DNA of 64,000 bases. It comes from Arenibacter latericius DSM 15913 (GTDB lineage Bacteria > Bacteroidota > Bacteroidia > Flavobacteriales > Flavobacteriaceae). Both the position numbers and the translations under genes were made by a program. Positions 19,203-28,298 of the stretch are shown piece by piece. Location of the stretch: positions 98,501 through 162,500 of the forward strand of contig NZ_AUKX01000005.1 in assembly GCF_000424985.1 (NCBI RefSeq), in the 5' to 3' direction. Under the pieces are notes generated by a model. It did not search any database. It worked only from the letters and a program-made list of their open reading frames with translations, and was not told where the DNA came from. Position 1 is the first letter of the stretch, and each line of letters opens with the position of its first letter.

Positions 19203-19210
19203 TATCTTTG
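19203..19210 (+). promoter_or_regulatory. TAnnTTTG -7 element abutting the nrnA start
   Basis: TATCTTTG ends five bases before the ATG at 19216. With the normal -7 to +1 distance, transcription would begin at or next to the start codon, giving a leaderless or nearly leaderless mRNA. Confidence 0.65.
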
Positions 19211-19215
19211 CGCCC

Positions 19216-20232
19216 ATGAATTTAGAAATAATTAAAGCAATCGATGCGCTTCTTGAGACTCCTCAACGCATCGTAATAATCCCTCACAAAAATCCTGATG
19301 GTGATGCCATTGGGTCCACTCTAGCTTTATGGCACTATTTAAACAATTTAGGACAGCAGGCCAAGGTGGTCGTTCCAAACGATTTTCCTAAATTTTTAAA
19401 ATGGCTTCCACTAAGTGAGCTGATCATTAATTTTGAAAAAGACACAGAATCTGCAAAAGAGCTAATAAATGAGGCCACAGTTATATTCACATTAGACTTT
19501 AACCATTTAGGTAGAATTGGCCAATTACAGCCCCTTTTAGAAGAGGCTTCTGCTACTTTTGTGATGATTGACCATCACCAAGAACCATCTGATTATGCGC
19601 AAATCATGTATTCAGATGTAAGCATGAGCTCTACCTGTGAAATGGTGTACAATGTAATAGAAGCTCATAAAGGTATAAACCATATAACCCCAGAAATTGC
19701 TATTTGCTTATATACGGGAATAATGACCGATACTGGCTCTTTTAAATATTCTTCCACCTCCAGCAGAACACATACTGTAGCGGCTAATTTAATTGAGAAA
19801 GGGGCAAATAACACCCTCGCACATAGCATGGTATACGATACTAACACCCCTAGCAGATTACATTTATTGGGATGTGCGTTAAAAAATATGGTGATTTTAG
19901 AAGAATTTCGCACCGCCTACATCACCCTTTCCCAGGAAGAATTAGATAAAAACAATTTTAAAAAAGGCGACACCGAAGGGTTTGTAAATTACGGACTTAC
20001 TCTAGAAGGAATTATTTTTGCGGTAATCTTTATTGAAAATAAGGACGAAGGAATAATTAAGATTTCTTTCCGTTCGGAGGGAGATTTTTCAGTAAACGAA
20101 TTTGCTAGGGCTCACTTTAATGGAGGAGGTCATAATAACGCCTCTGGAGGACGTAGTGAAATGAGCCTTACAGAAACCACTAATTATTTCACCTCCCTAT
20201 TACCTTCCTATAAAGACCAACTAAAGAAATGA
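19216..20232 (+). CDS. nrnA: DHH/DHHA1 family phosphoesterase (NrnA-like oligoribonuclease/pAp phosphatase)
   Basis: NrnA-type enzymes degrade short RNA oligomers and dephosphorylate pAp. The DHH domain motifs are present: IPHKNPDGDAIGS, LDFNHLGRIG, the signature VMIDHHQEP and GIMTDTGSFKYSSTS. The C-terminal DHHA1 domain ends with the substrate loop FNGGGHNNASGG. At 338 residues it is full length. It is the first gene of a unit with gldI (four-base ATGA overlap) and the PPIase fusion. The -7 element sits right in front of the ATG. Confidence 0.92.
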   Translation: MNLEIIKAIDALLETPQRIVIIPHKNPDGDAIGSTLALWHYLNNLGQQAKVVVPNDFPKFLKWLPLSELIINFEKDTESAKELINEATVIFTLDFNHLGRIGQLQPLLEEASATFVMIDHHQEPSDYAQIMYSDVSMSSTCEMVYNVIEAHKGINHITPEIAICLYTGIMTDTGSFKYSSTSSRTHTVAANLIEKGANNTLAHSMVYDTNTPSRLHLLGCALKNMVILEEFRTAYITLSQEELDKNNFKKGDTEGFVNYGLTLEGIIFAVIFIENKDEGIIKISFRSEGDFSVNEFARAHFNGGGHNNASGGRSEMSLTETTNYFTSLLPSYKDQLKK

Positions 20233-20768
20233 GAAAGCTCTATTATTTGCTCTTGCTCGCTCTAATTACACAATGCGGTGTTCCGGAAGCAAGAAAACCT
20301 ATCAAAGTTAAAACAGGGAGTATCCTAAAAGAATCCGTAGAACGCAACAAGACATTGCTAAAACAAGAAGAAGAGCAAATCCGAAAAATAATCGCAGCCG
20401 ACAGTAATAACACTTATCTAGCAAGTGGTGGTGGCACTTGGTATCACTATATAAATAAAAATAACGAGAGTAACTACTACCCACAACCAGATGATTTAGT
20501 TACCATGCAGTATAATATTATTAGCCTGGATAACGACACAATATATTCCCAACAGGAAATTGGCACCATAACTTATAAGGTAGATAAACAACAACTTTTT
20601 CCAGGACTAAGAAATAGTGTGAAATTATTAAAGGAAGGAGAGCGTGCTACATTTTTAATCCCCTCTTCCCTAGCCTATGGCTATCATGGCGATAAAAATA
20701 AAATTGGGACAAACCTCCCAGTTAAAACAACAATTACCATTATAAAAATCGATAAAAGTCAAAATTAA
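20229..20768 (+). CDS. gldI: Gliding motility-associated peptidyl-prolyl isomerase lipoprotein GldI
   Basis: GldI is an FKBP-type lipoprotein needed for gliding in Flavobacterium, probably as a folding factor for the type IX secretion/gliding machinery. The signal ends LLLALITQC (Cys 16). After a charged helical linker, the FKBP domain contains [20 protein letters not shown] and [12 protein letters not shown]. It overlaps nrnA by four bases and precedes another PPIase lipoprotein. Its presence suggests that the organism, or its ancestors, glide or use type IX secretion. Confidence 0.92.
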   Translation: MRKLYYLLLLALITQCGVPEARKPIKVKTGSILKESVERNKTLLKQEEEQIRKIIAADSNNTYLASGGGTWYHYINKNNESNYYPQPDDLVTMQYNIISLDNDTIYSQQEIGTITYKVDKQQLFPGLRNSVKLLKEGERATFLIPSSLAYGYHGDKNKIGTNLPVKTTITIIKIDKSQN

Positions 20769-20779
20769 AACCACAAGAG

Positions 20780-21889
20780 ATGAGAAAAGCTTACCTATTA
20801 CTATTCATACTATCCATAGCGGTTACTAGTTGTAAATCTAGTAAACACGCCGAATTAGGCGATGGTATTTTTGCAGATATCAACACCAATAAAGGAGATA
20901 TTATATTAAAATTAGAATATGAAAAAACGCCTTTAACCGTTGCCAACTTTATATCTCTTGCCGAAGGAGAAAACCCATTTGTTAGTGATAGTTTAAAAGG
21001 AAAAAAGTATTACGATGGAATTATTTTTCACAGAGTAATTAAAGATTTTATGATTCAAGGTGGAGATCCAACGGGTACTGGTAGCGGAAATCCAGGCTAC
21101 AAGTTTAAGGACGAGTTTAATGATTCCCTAAAACACGATAAAGCAGGAATCCTTTCTATGGCCAATGCAGGACCTACCACTAACGGAAGTCAATTCTTCA
21201 TCACTCACAAAGAAACTCCTTTTTTAGATGGAAGACATACTGTCTTTGGAAATGTAGTAGCTGGAATGGAAGTAGTAGATTCTATTGCTAATGTAGAGAC
21301 TGGTGAAAGAGATAGACCCGTAACTGATGTGGTTATGAATTCTGTAGAAATTATTAGAAATGGAAAAGACGCTAGAAAGTTTGATGCCGTTAAGATAATG
21401 AGCGATTATTTTGCTAAGGAAGAAGAGAAAATTAAAGCAAAAGAGAAAATGATTAGCGATATGGTTGCCGAATTTTCCCAGCAGGAGCCACAAGCCAAAG
21501 AGCTTCCTTCCGGACTAAAAATATTCACCTTAAAAGAAGGAGAAGGCGATAAGCCAAAATTGGGACAAAAAGTAAATGTATATTATGCAGGATATTTATC
21601 TGATGGTTCGTTATTTGATAGTAACATTGAAGAAATTGCTACTCAATACGACGCATTTAACCCGGCTAGAAAGCGAGGCGGAGGATACCAGGCAATTCCT
21701 ATGGACTACAGCCCAGAAGCACCTTTAATTGCTGGTTTCAGAGAAGGTCTAATGGAAATGAAGGTAGGCGACAAAGTTCGTTTGTTTATTCCTTCTCATT
21801 TAGGCTATGGTGAGGCAGGAGCAGGTAACGTTATCCCTCCAAATTCAGATTTAGTATTTGATCTTGAAATCACAGAATTAGCCCAATAG
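20780..21889 (+). CDS. Cyclophilin-FKBP fusion lipoprotein (dual-family peptidyl-prolyl isomerase)
   Basis: A 369-residue lipoprotein (signal ending LSIAVTSC, Cys 18) with two isomerase domains. Residues about 30-195 are a cyclophilin ([40 protein letters not shown] being its key parts). After a charged linker, residues about 245-369 are an FKBP domain (GREGL-like [40 protein letters not shown]). Fused dual-family immunophilins are known in flavobacteria. It sits behind gldI in the same unit, so it probably also helps fold exported proteins. Confidence 0.94.
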   Translation: MRKAYLLLFILSIAVTSCKSSKHAELGDGIFADINTNKGDIILKLEYEKTPLTVANFISLAEGENPFVSDSLKGKKYYDGIIFHRVIKDFMIQGGDPTGTGSGNPGYKFKDEFNDSLKHDKAGILSMANAGPTTNGSQFFITHKETPFLDGRHTVFGNVVAGMEVVDSIANVETGERDRPVTDVVMNSVEIIRNGKDARKFDAVKIMSDYFAKEEEKIKAKEKMISDMVAEFSQQEPQAKELPSGLKIFTLKEGEGDKPKLGQKVNVYYAGYLSDGSLFDSNIEEIATQYDAFNPARKRGGGYQAIPMDYSPEAPLIAGFREGLMEMKVGDKVRLFIPSHLGYGEAGAGNVIPPNSDLVFDLEITELAQ

Positions 21890-21910
21890 GCATTCATACT
21901 TTACAATTAA

Positions 21911-21951
21911 AAAACCGCCACTAGCATGAACTTCATACTGGTGGCGGTTTT
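21911..21951. terminator. Bidirectional terminator between the PPIase fusion and the CBS gene
   Basis: A long hairpin has arms starting AAAACCGCCAC and ending GTGGCGGTTTT, with an imperfect inner stem. It lies between converging genes and has A and T runs at its ends. Confidence 0.88.
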
Positions 21952-21980
21952 GTATTATAAACCCACAAAATTAAAATCTA

Positions 21981-22439
21981 TTACCACTTTTGGGACTTCA
22001 ATTCTAAGGTAGCTTTTAAAATATCTTTTTGGGAGATTTGTCCAACCAACTTCCCATTTTCAACTATAGGAAAACGCCTTCTTTTTTCAGTTAAAAACTT
22101 ATTAGCAGCATCAAAAATATTCATATCACCATCAATGGTTTCCACATTCTTAATCATATGCTCCTTCACTAGCTTATTAGGACTAGGCATATTGTGATAT
22201 CTTTTTTCACTGATATGCTTTATACAATCCCCTTCGGAAATAATTCCTATCAATTCGTAATTCTCGTTTACTACAGGCCCTCCAGAAATTTTATATTTCA
22301 ATAAGGCTTCAATCACCTCTTCTACAGCTTGATCTGGTCTAAATGTTATAAGCTTAGTCGTCATATAGTGCCGCACTCTTAATAGTGTTTCCTCTTCGGG
22401 TTGCACCATCCTAGGTCCCTTATAATTTTTGATAGCCAT
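21981..22439 (-). CDS. CBS domain-containing protein
   Basis: A 152-residue stand-alone pair of CBS domains. The first covers VRHYMTTKLITFRPDQAVEE to GIISEGDCIKH, and the second VKEHMIKNVETIDGDMNI to GQISQKDILKA. Such modules bind adenine nucleotides and regulate partner proteins, but the partner is unknown. No enzymatic or membrane domain is attached. It is a single leftward gene with a shared terminator after it. Confidence 0.9.
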   Translation of the reverse strand: MAIKNYKGPRMVQPEEETLLRVRHYMTTKLITFRPDQAVEEVIEALLKYKISGGPVVNENYELIGIISEGDCIKHISEKRYHNMPSPNKLVKEHMIKNVETIDGDMNIFDAANKFLTEKRRRFPIVENGKLVGQISQKDILKATLELKSQKW

Positions 22440-22569
22440 ATTTATAGTGATTTTAATTTCACCTTATAATATAGCAAAAATTACAAAATAAACCTAACTA
22501 AACCTCTTAAGAATTAATCCTATAAAAATGTCATACAGCCTACTAGATATCATAATCCAGTATAGTAAA

Positions 22570-24030
22570 TTAAGCTTTCGGAATACTTTCCAAAATACTC
22601 AGCGTATACCTCCAAAACTTCTGTGTTGAAGAGATACTAGCTCTCTCATCCGGAGAATGCGCACCTTTAATGGTAGGACCATAACTAATCATATCTACAT
22701 CAGGATAGTTCTGCCCCAATATTCCGCATTCTAGTCCTGCATGACAGGCCACTACATTAGGCTCCTCATTAAACAGCTCCACATATTTGGCTTCCAATAC
22801 TTTTAAAATAGCTGAATCTGGATTAGGATTCCAGCCAGGGTAGTCACCGCTGAGCTTCACTTCATAGCCAGCCTTTTCAAATACCGATTTCAGGGATACT
22901 GCAAGTTCATTTTTTCCTGCTTCTACCGATGACCTAGTAAGGCATGCAATTTTCAAGCTCCCTTCCTTAACCTCAACTCTTGCAATATTATTAGAAGTTT
23001 CCACCAAATCTTCCATAGAAGCACTCATGGCGTACACTCCATTATGTGCACCTTCTAAAGCGGTCAATAGGTTATTCTGCTCCTTGCTTCCCATTACCTT
23101 TAATACCCCCCCAGTAGGTTGCGCTGTAATTTTTAAGTTAGGATCTGTAGAAGCAAAATCATTAATAACACTTTTTGCCCATTTCTTAAAATCTTGAGTA
23201 AACTTCTCTGCATTAACACCGTCTACAATTATCAAAGCAGTACTTTCCCTTGGGATAGCGTTTCTTAGTCCACCTCCATTAATTTCGGCAATCTTAATAT
23301 TGTACTTCTCAGTGGCATTCACTAGTAAACTATTCATAAGTTTATTGGCATTTCCAAGCCCTTTATGAATATCCATACCACTATGACCTCCGCTTAATCC
23401 TTTTACAGAAATTACAAATGCAACTGAATCCTCTGGACTATTTTCTTCATTATACGTTGCCTTAGCGGTAACATCTACCCCTCCTGCACATCCAATATCA
23501 ATTTCATCATCTTCCTCCGTATCCAAGTTTAAAAGAATATCTCCTTTTAGCAATCCTCCTTTTAAACCTTTAGCTCCCGTCATTCCAGTTTCCTCATCAA
23601 TTGTAAAAAGCGCCTCTAAAGCGGGGTGAGGAATGTCCTTGCTTTCTAATATGGTCATAATAGTGGCTACGCCCAAACCGTTATCTGCACCTAAAGTAGT
23701 ACCTTGAGCCCTAACCCAATCTCCATCTACGTACATTTGTATTCCTTGGGTATCAAAATCGAATTCTGTGTCGTTATTTTTCTGATGCACCATATCTAGG
23801 TGCGACTGTAAGATAACCGATTTTCGATCTTCCATCCCTTGAGTAGCAGGTTTTCTTATGATTACGTTGCCCACCTCATCTTTAATAGTTTCTAATCCAA
23901 GATTTTTACCAAAATCCATCATGAATTCTATTACTCTTTCTTCTTTTTTAGATGGCCGTGGCACTGCATTCAGATCTGCAAATTTATTCCATACCGCCTT
24001 TGGCTCTAACTCACGTATTTCTTTTCCCAT
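22570..24030 (-). CDS. pepD: Aminoacyl-histidine dipeptidase (M20 family)
   Basis: PepD (carnosinase-like) is a cytosolic zinc dipeptidase. M20 landmarks are LQSHLDMVHQ (metal ligand region), GTTLGADNGLGVAT, FTIDEETGMTGAKGL with the catalytic acid, a dimerisation domain, and the late HAGLECGIL and GPTIKGAHSPDERASI segments. The frame extends 27 codons upstream with a hydrophobic stretch, but the ATG at 24030 matches family starts (MGKEIRELEP), and a -7 element lies between. Length is 486 residues. It is divergent from the DUF3810 gene. Confidence 0.95.
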   Translation of the reverse strand: MGKEIRELEPKAVWNKFADLNAVPRPSKKEERVIEFMMDFGKNLGLETIKDEVGNVIIRKPATQGMEDRKSVILQSHLDMVHQKNNDTEFDFDTQGIQMYVDGDWVRAQGTTLGADNGLGVATIMTILESKDIPHPALEALFTIDEETGMTGAKGLKGGLLKGDILLNLDTEEDDEIDIGCAGGVDVTAKATYNEENSPEDSVAFVISVKGLSGGHSGMDIHKGLGNANKLMNSLLVNATEKYNIKIAEINGGGLRNAIPRESTALIIVDGVNAEKFTQDFKKWAKSVINDFASTDPNLKITAQPTGGVLKVMGSKEQNNLLTALEGAHNGVYAMSASMEDLVETSNNIARVEVKEGSLKIACLTRSSVEAGKNELAVSLKSVFEKAGYEVKLSGDYPGWNPNPDSAILKVLEAKYVELFNEEPNVVACHAGLECGILGQNYPDVDMISYGPTIKGAHSPDERASISSTQKFWRYTLSILESIPKA

Positions 24031-24048
24031 AAATATAAATCTAGATCC

Positions 24049-24056
24049 CAAAAATA
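24049..24056 (-). promoter_or_regulatory. TAnnTTTG -7 element upstream of pepD
   Basis: The minus strand reads TATTTTTG, 18 bases before the pepD ATG, and lies only 33 bases from a divergent element serving the next gene. Confidence 0.62.
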
Positions 24057-24089
24057 CAGATAGAAAAATAACTATGCGAGAATATTGGT

Positions 24090-24097
24090 TAAATTTG
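24090..24097 (+). promoter_or_regulatory. TAnnTTTG -7 element abutting the DUF3810 gene start
   Basis: TAAATTTG ends five bases before the ATG at 24103, so the transcript is predicted to be leaderless or nearly so. Confidence 0.62.
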
Positions 24098-24102
24098 GAC
24101 GG

Positions 24103-25170
24103 ATGAAACAAAAATTTAAAAATCTCATCGCCCTATCCCTCCTACCCCAAATATTTTTGGTGAAGTGGATAGGTACTAATCCCGAGATTATAGAGAAATA
24201 CTACAGTAAGGGATTATATCCTATCATATCAGGGTTTTGGCGCGCACTTTTAGGGTGGATACCTTTTTCCATTGGAGATATTTTATATGCCCTTCTCATT
24301 ATTATTGCAATAAGATATCTTATTGTTAATCGTAAACAGATAGGAAAAAAGCCTTTATGGTTCCTTAGAGATATTGTAATGGTGGCATCTGTGGCATATT
24401 TCAGTTTTCATATTTTATGGGGCTTTAATTACTATAGGGAACCCTTAGCCAAAACATTACAATTAAATGAACAACACAGCCAACAAGATTTAGTAGATTT
24501 TGTAGACAGATTGGTAGCTAAGACTAATGAGGCACAATTTCAACTAACCAAGGATACTACCAAAATGGTAGAAATCCCCTATAGTAAAAAAGAAATATTT
24601 AAAATTACCATAGATGGTTACCAATCTTTAGAAAAGCAACTCCCTTTATTTTCCTACAAAAGCCCTAGCATAAAGAAATCTCTTTTTAGCACTCCCCTTA
24701 CCTATATGGGCTATGGCGGGTATCTAAATCCATTCACCAATGAGGCTCAGGCAAACGGAAGGATACCAAACTTTAGGTTTCCTATTATAAGCGGGCATGA
24801 AATTGGCCATCAACTAGGGTACTCTGCAGAGAACGAAACCAACTTTATCGGTTACTTAGTTACTGTAAAAAATGAAGATCCCTATTTTAAATACGCTGCC
24901 TATGCTTATGCACTTAGTTATTGTCTAAGCGACCTAGCATATAGGGATCGAGAACTATTTGATAATGCCTATAGCCAACTAAACGCAGGGGTAATTAAAA
25001 ATTATAAGGAAGTTACCGATTTTTGGAAAGCCCACGAAAACCCAATGGAACCTATTTTTAAATCGATTTACAGCTCTTTCTTAAAAGCCAATAACCAATC
25101 TAAAGGTATTAGGAGTTATAATGCTGTGGTTTCACTTTTAGTTAACTACTATCAGGACAAACCTCTGTAA
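24103..25170 (+). CDS. DUF3810 domain-containing membrane metallopeptidase-like protein
   Basis: A 355-residue protein with two or three N-terminal membrane helices and a large C-terminal domain containing GHEIGHQLGYSAENETNFI. This is a zinc-binding HExxH-type motif in which the second residue after His is Ile (HEIGH), with a downstream Glu. The family (DUF3810) is typical of Bacteroidota and has no assigned substrate. The frame opens at 24085, but the ATG at 24103 follows the -7 element by five bases and starts with a proper basic-hydrophobic leader. It is transcribed alone. Confidence 0.85.
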   Translation: MKQKFKNLIALSLLPQIFLVKWIGTNPEIIEKYYSKGLYPIISGFWRALLGWIPFSIGDILYALLIIIAIRYLIVNRKQIGKKPLWFLRDIVMVASVAYFSFHILWGFNYYREPLAKTLQLNEQHSQQDLVDFVDRLVAKTNEAQFQLTKDTTKMVEIPYSKKEIFKITIDGYQSLEKQLPLFSYKSPSIKKSLFSTPLTYMGYGGYLNPFTNEAQANGRIPNFRFPIISGHEIGHQLGYSAENETNFIGYLVTVKNEDPYFKYAAYAYALSYCLSDLAYRDRELFDNAYSQLNAGVIKNYKEVTDFWKAHENPMEPIFKSIYSSFLKANNQSKGIRSYNAVVSLLVNYYQDKPL

Positions 25171-25333
25171 TAAAAGAATATTTAACAGCAATCATCATAG
25201 TAATCAAACACAAAAAAATAACATTTAACCATAGCAACTACCCTTCTTAAATGTTAAAAAAATCTAAACGCTTTACTCTTTTGTAAGGGAAAGGTTATTT
25301 TTAGATCGACTAATATAACTAACACAATTTAAT

Positions 25334-28285
25334 ATGAAAATGCGCTTTTTTGCACTGGCCATAATGTGGTGCAGTGTTTCATTATTTGCACAAGAATACT
25401 TTCCAAAAAATGATGGTGTTAAAGCAGAGGACCTCAACTACACAGCCTTAACCAATGCTAAAATTTATGTAACCCCTACAAAGGTTATAGATAATGCCAC
25501 CTTACTCATTCATAAAGGTAAAGTCGTAGAAGTGGGAAAATCCGTAAACCTTCCTCAAAATACGGTATCTATAGACCTAAATGGAAAATTTATCTACCCC
25601 TCCTTTATAGATGTTTATTCCGATTTTGGAATAGAACAACCAAAAAGAGCCTCTGGTGGGCGAAGAACAGCTCAATATGAACCTTCTAGAGAAGGATTTT
25701 ATTGGAATGACCATATAATGCCAGAGAACAAGGCTATAGGGGTTTTTAAATACGATGACAAAAAAGCAGAAGAGTTAAGAAAGGCTGGATTTGGAACGGT
25801 AAACACCCATATTCATGATGGTATTGCCCGAGGAACCGGTGCTTTAATTGCTCTTAATGGAAAGGGTAGCGACGCCGATCGTATTTTGGACGATAAATCG
25901 GCCCAATATTTTTCATTAAAAAGAAGTGTACTAAAATCACAATCTTACCCAAGCTCTCTAATGGGTTCTTTGGCCTTGTTAAGACAAATGTATTTCGATG
26001 CTGACTGGTATGCCAAAGGAAACATAGAAACCAAAGATCGCTCGCTAGAGTCATTGAACGCTAATAAGAATTTAGTGCAAATTTTTGAGGCTGGAGACAA
26101 AAACCATGTGTTGCGTGCACATAAGATTGGCAAAACCTTTAACATTCCTTATGTAATTTTAACAGGAGGCAATGAATACGAAAATATCACAGATATAAAA
26201 GCTACCAACGCCAAGTTAATAGTTCCTATTAATTTCCCAAAGGCGTATGACGTATCCAACCCATTTCAAGCCCAATTTATAAGCTTAAAGGATATGCGAT
26301 TATGGAATCAGGCACCTTCCAATCCTAAAGTGCTTGAGGAAAACGAAATAACCTTTAGCCTTACCTTACATGACTTAAAATCTCCCGGAGAGTTTAAAGA
26401 CAAGCTAGCAACTGCTATAGAATATGGACTATCCAAAGCTACTGCCTTAAAGGCACTTACCACCGTTCCTGCAGCAATTTTGGGAAAATCCGAAGAAATA
26501 GGAACATTACAAAACGGAAGTCAAGCTAATTTCCTAATTACCTCTGGAGATATTTTTGACAAGGGCACTGTGTTGTTTGAGAACTGGGTACAGGGTCAGC
26601 AGCATATTATAAATGATAAGGAACTTAAAGATATAAGAGGCAACTACGAACTAAGTGCAGGAGGAAATAATTACACCCTCTCTATTAGTGGCGAACCCGG
26701 AAAGCCCAAAGCAGAAATTAAAGAAGGAGAGGACAAGCGCTCTTCCTCTTTAAGTTACGACAACAGTTGGGTAGCATTAACCTTCCATAATAAAGAGGGC
26801 GATAAAATCTATAGAATGTCAGGGAAAGTCAACCCAGACTCAGATGATATTTCTGGAAGACTAATCCTGCCCAACGGCTCAGAAACTACATTCACAGCCA
26901 AGAAAACCTCCTCTTTTTCAGAAAAGCCTAAAAATAACAAACAAGACAAAACTCCAGTAGTTCAGCCAGTCACCTATCCTAATGTAGGCTACGGATACGC
27001 TAGTAGACCAAAGCAAGAAACTATATTGTTTAAGAATGCTACCGTATGGACTAGCGAGGAAGCAGGAATATTGGAGGCTACCGATGTACTGATAAATAAT
27101 GGAAAAATCTCTAAAATTGGGAAAAACCTTAGTACAAGAGGCGCTACTGTAATAGATGCTACGGGGAAACACCTTACGGCAGGAATTATTGACGAGCACA
27201 GCCATATTGCGTTATTATCTGTTAACGAAAGCGGACAGAATTCCACTGCAGAAGTAAAAATGGAAGATGTGGTAGACTCAGAGCATATAGGAATCTATCG
27301 TAACCTAGCAGGTGGAGTAACCTCAGCCCAACTACTACACGGATCTGCAAACCCAATTGGAGGAAGATCTGCTATTATTAAATTAAAATGGGGAGCAAGT
27401 GCTGACGAGATGATCTATGATAACTCTCCTAAATTTATCAAATTCGCATTAGGCGAAAATGTAAAACAGTCTAACTGGAGCAGTTTTAGTAGATTCCCCC
27501 AAAGTAGAATGGGTGTAGAACAGATGTTCATCAACTACTTTCAGCGTGCCAAGGAATACGACCTTAAGAAAAAAAGCGGACAAGCCTATAGGGTTGATGA
27601 GGAAATGGAAACCTTGGCCGAAATCCTAAATGGAGAACGATTCATTAGCTGCCACTCTTATGTGCAAAGTGAAATAAACATGTTGATAAAAGTGGCAGAG
27701 AAATTCGATTTTACCATAAATACTTTTACCCATATTTTAGAAGGATATAAACTAGCCGATAAAATGAAGGAACACGGAGTAGGCGCTTCTACCTTCAGCG
27801 ACTGGTGGGCATATAAATATGAGGTAAATGATGCCATCCCGTACAATGCCGCCATTATGCAGAGTCAAGGGGTTACGGTAGCCCTTAACAGTGATGATGC
27901 GGAAATGTCCAGAAGACTTAATCAAGAAGCAGCAAAGACTGTTAAATATGGCGGTATGACCGAGTTGGAGGCATGGAAAATGGTAACCATAAACCCAGCA
28001 AAACTATTGCATTTAGACGATAAGGTGGGTAGCATAAAAGAAGGAAAAGATGCGGATATCGTTTTATGGAGCCACAACCCCTTGTCCGTTTATTCCAAAG
28101 CAGAAAAAACATTGATAGAAGGAGCTGTGTATTTTGACTTAGAAAAAGACAAACAGCAACGGGAAGCAATTAAGGCCGAAAAAGCCAAATTGATTAATCT
28201 TATGCTAGAGGAGAAAAATAAGGGTAAAGCTACCCAAGCACCTAAAAAGAGTGAGAAAGAAGAATTCCATTGTGATAGCCTTTAA
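25334..28285 (+). CDS. Large secreted protein with two amidohydrolase domains
   Basis: A 983-residue protein with a signal peptide (MRFFALAIMWCSVSLFAQ). The N-terminal amidohydrolase-like half (about residues 30-430) retains the beta-sandwich start and PSFIDVYSDFG, but lacks the HxH metal pair. A linker with a Pro/Lys-rich stretch follows. The C-terminal half (about 560-960) begins with the same fold and has the intact motif GIIDEHSHIALL, SCHSYVQSE, FTHILEGY and ALNSDDAEMSR. It therefore looks like a degenerate domain fused to a potentially active one. The substrate is unknown. The next gene, 13 bases on, is a smaller relative. Confidence 0.9.
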   Translation: MKMRFFALAIMWCSVSLFAQEYFPKNDGVKAEDLNYTALTNAKIYVTPTKVIDNATLLIHKGKVVEVGKSVNLPQNTVSIDLNGKFIYPSFIDVYSDFGIEQPKRASGGRRTAQYEPSREGFYWNDHIMPENKAIGVFKYDDKKAEELRKAGFGTVNTHIHDGIARGTGALIALNGKGSDADRILDDKSAQYFSLKRSVLKSQSYPSSLMGSLALLRQMYFDADWYAKGNIETKDRSLESLNANKNLVQIFEAGDKNHVLRAHKIGKTFNIPYVILTGGNEYENITDIKATNAKLIVPINFPKAYDVSNPFQAQFISLKDMRLWNQAPSNPKVLEENEITFSLTLHDLKSPGEFKDKLATAIEYGLSKATALKALTTVPAAILGKSEEIGTLQNGSQANFLITSGDIFDKGTVLFENWVQGQQHIINDKELKDIRGNYELSAGGNNYTLSISGEPGKPKAEIKEGEDKRSSSLSYDNSWVALTFHNKEGDKIYRMSGKVNPDSDDISGRLILPNGSETTFTAKKTSSFSEKPKNNKQDKTPVVQPVTYPNVGYGYASRPKQETILFKNATVWTSEEAGILEATDVLINNGKISKIGKNLSTRGATVIDATGKHLTAGIIDEHSHIALLSVNESGQNSTAEVKMEDVVDSEHIGIYRNLAGGVTSAQLLHGSANPIGGRSAIIKLKWGASADEMIYDNSPKFIKFALGENVKQSNWSSFSRFPQSRMGVEQMFINYFQRAKEYDLKKKSGQAYRVDEEMETLAEILNGERFISCHSYVQSEINMLIKVAEKFDFTINTFTHILEGYKLADKMKEHGVGASTFSDWWAYKYEVNDAIPYNAAIMQSQGVTVALNSDDAEMSRRLNQEAAKTVKYGGMTELEAWKMVTINPAKLLHLDDKVGSIKEGKDADIVLWSHNPLSVYSKAEKTLIEGAVYFDLEKDKQQREAIKAEKAKLINLMLEEKNKGKATQAPKKSEKEEFHCDSL

Positions 28286-28298
28286 AAATCAATACAAG

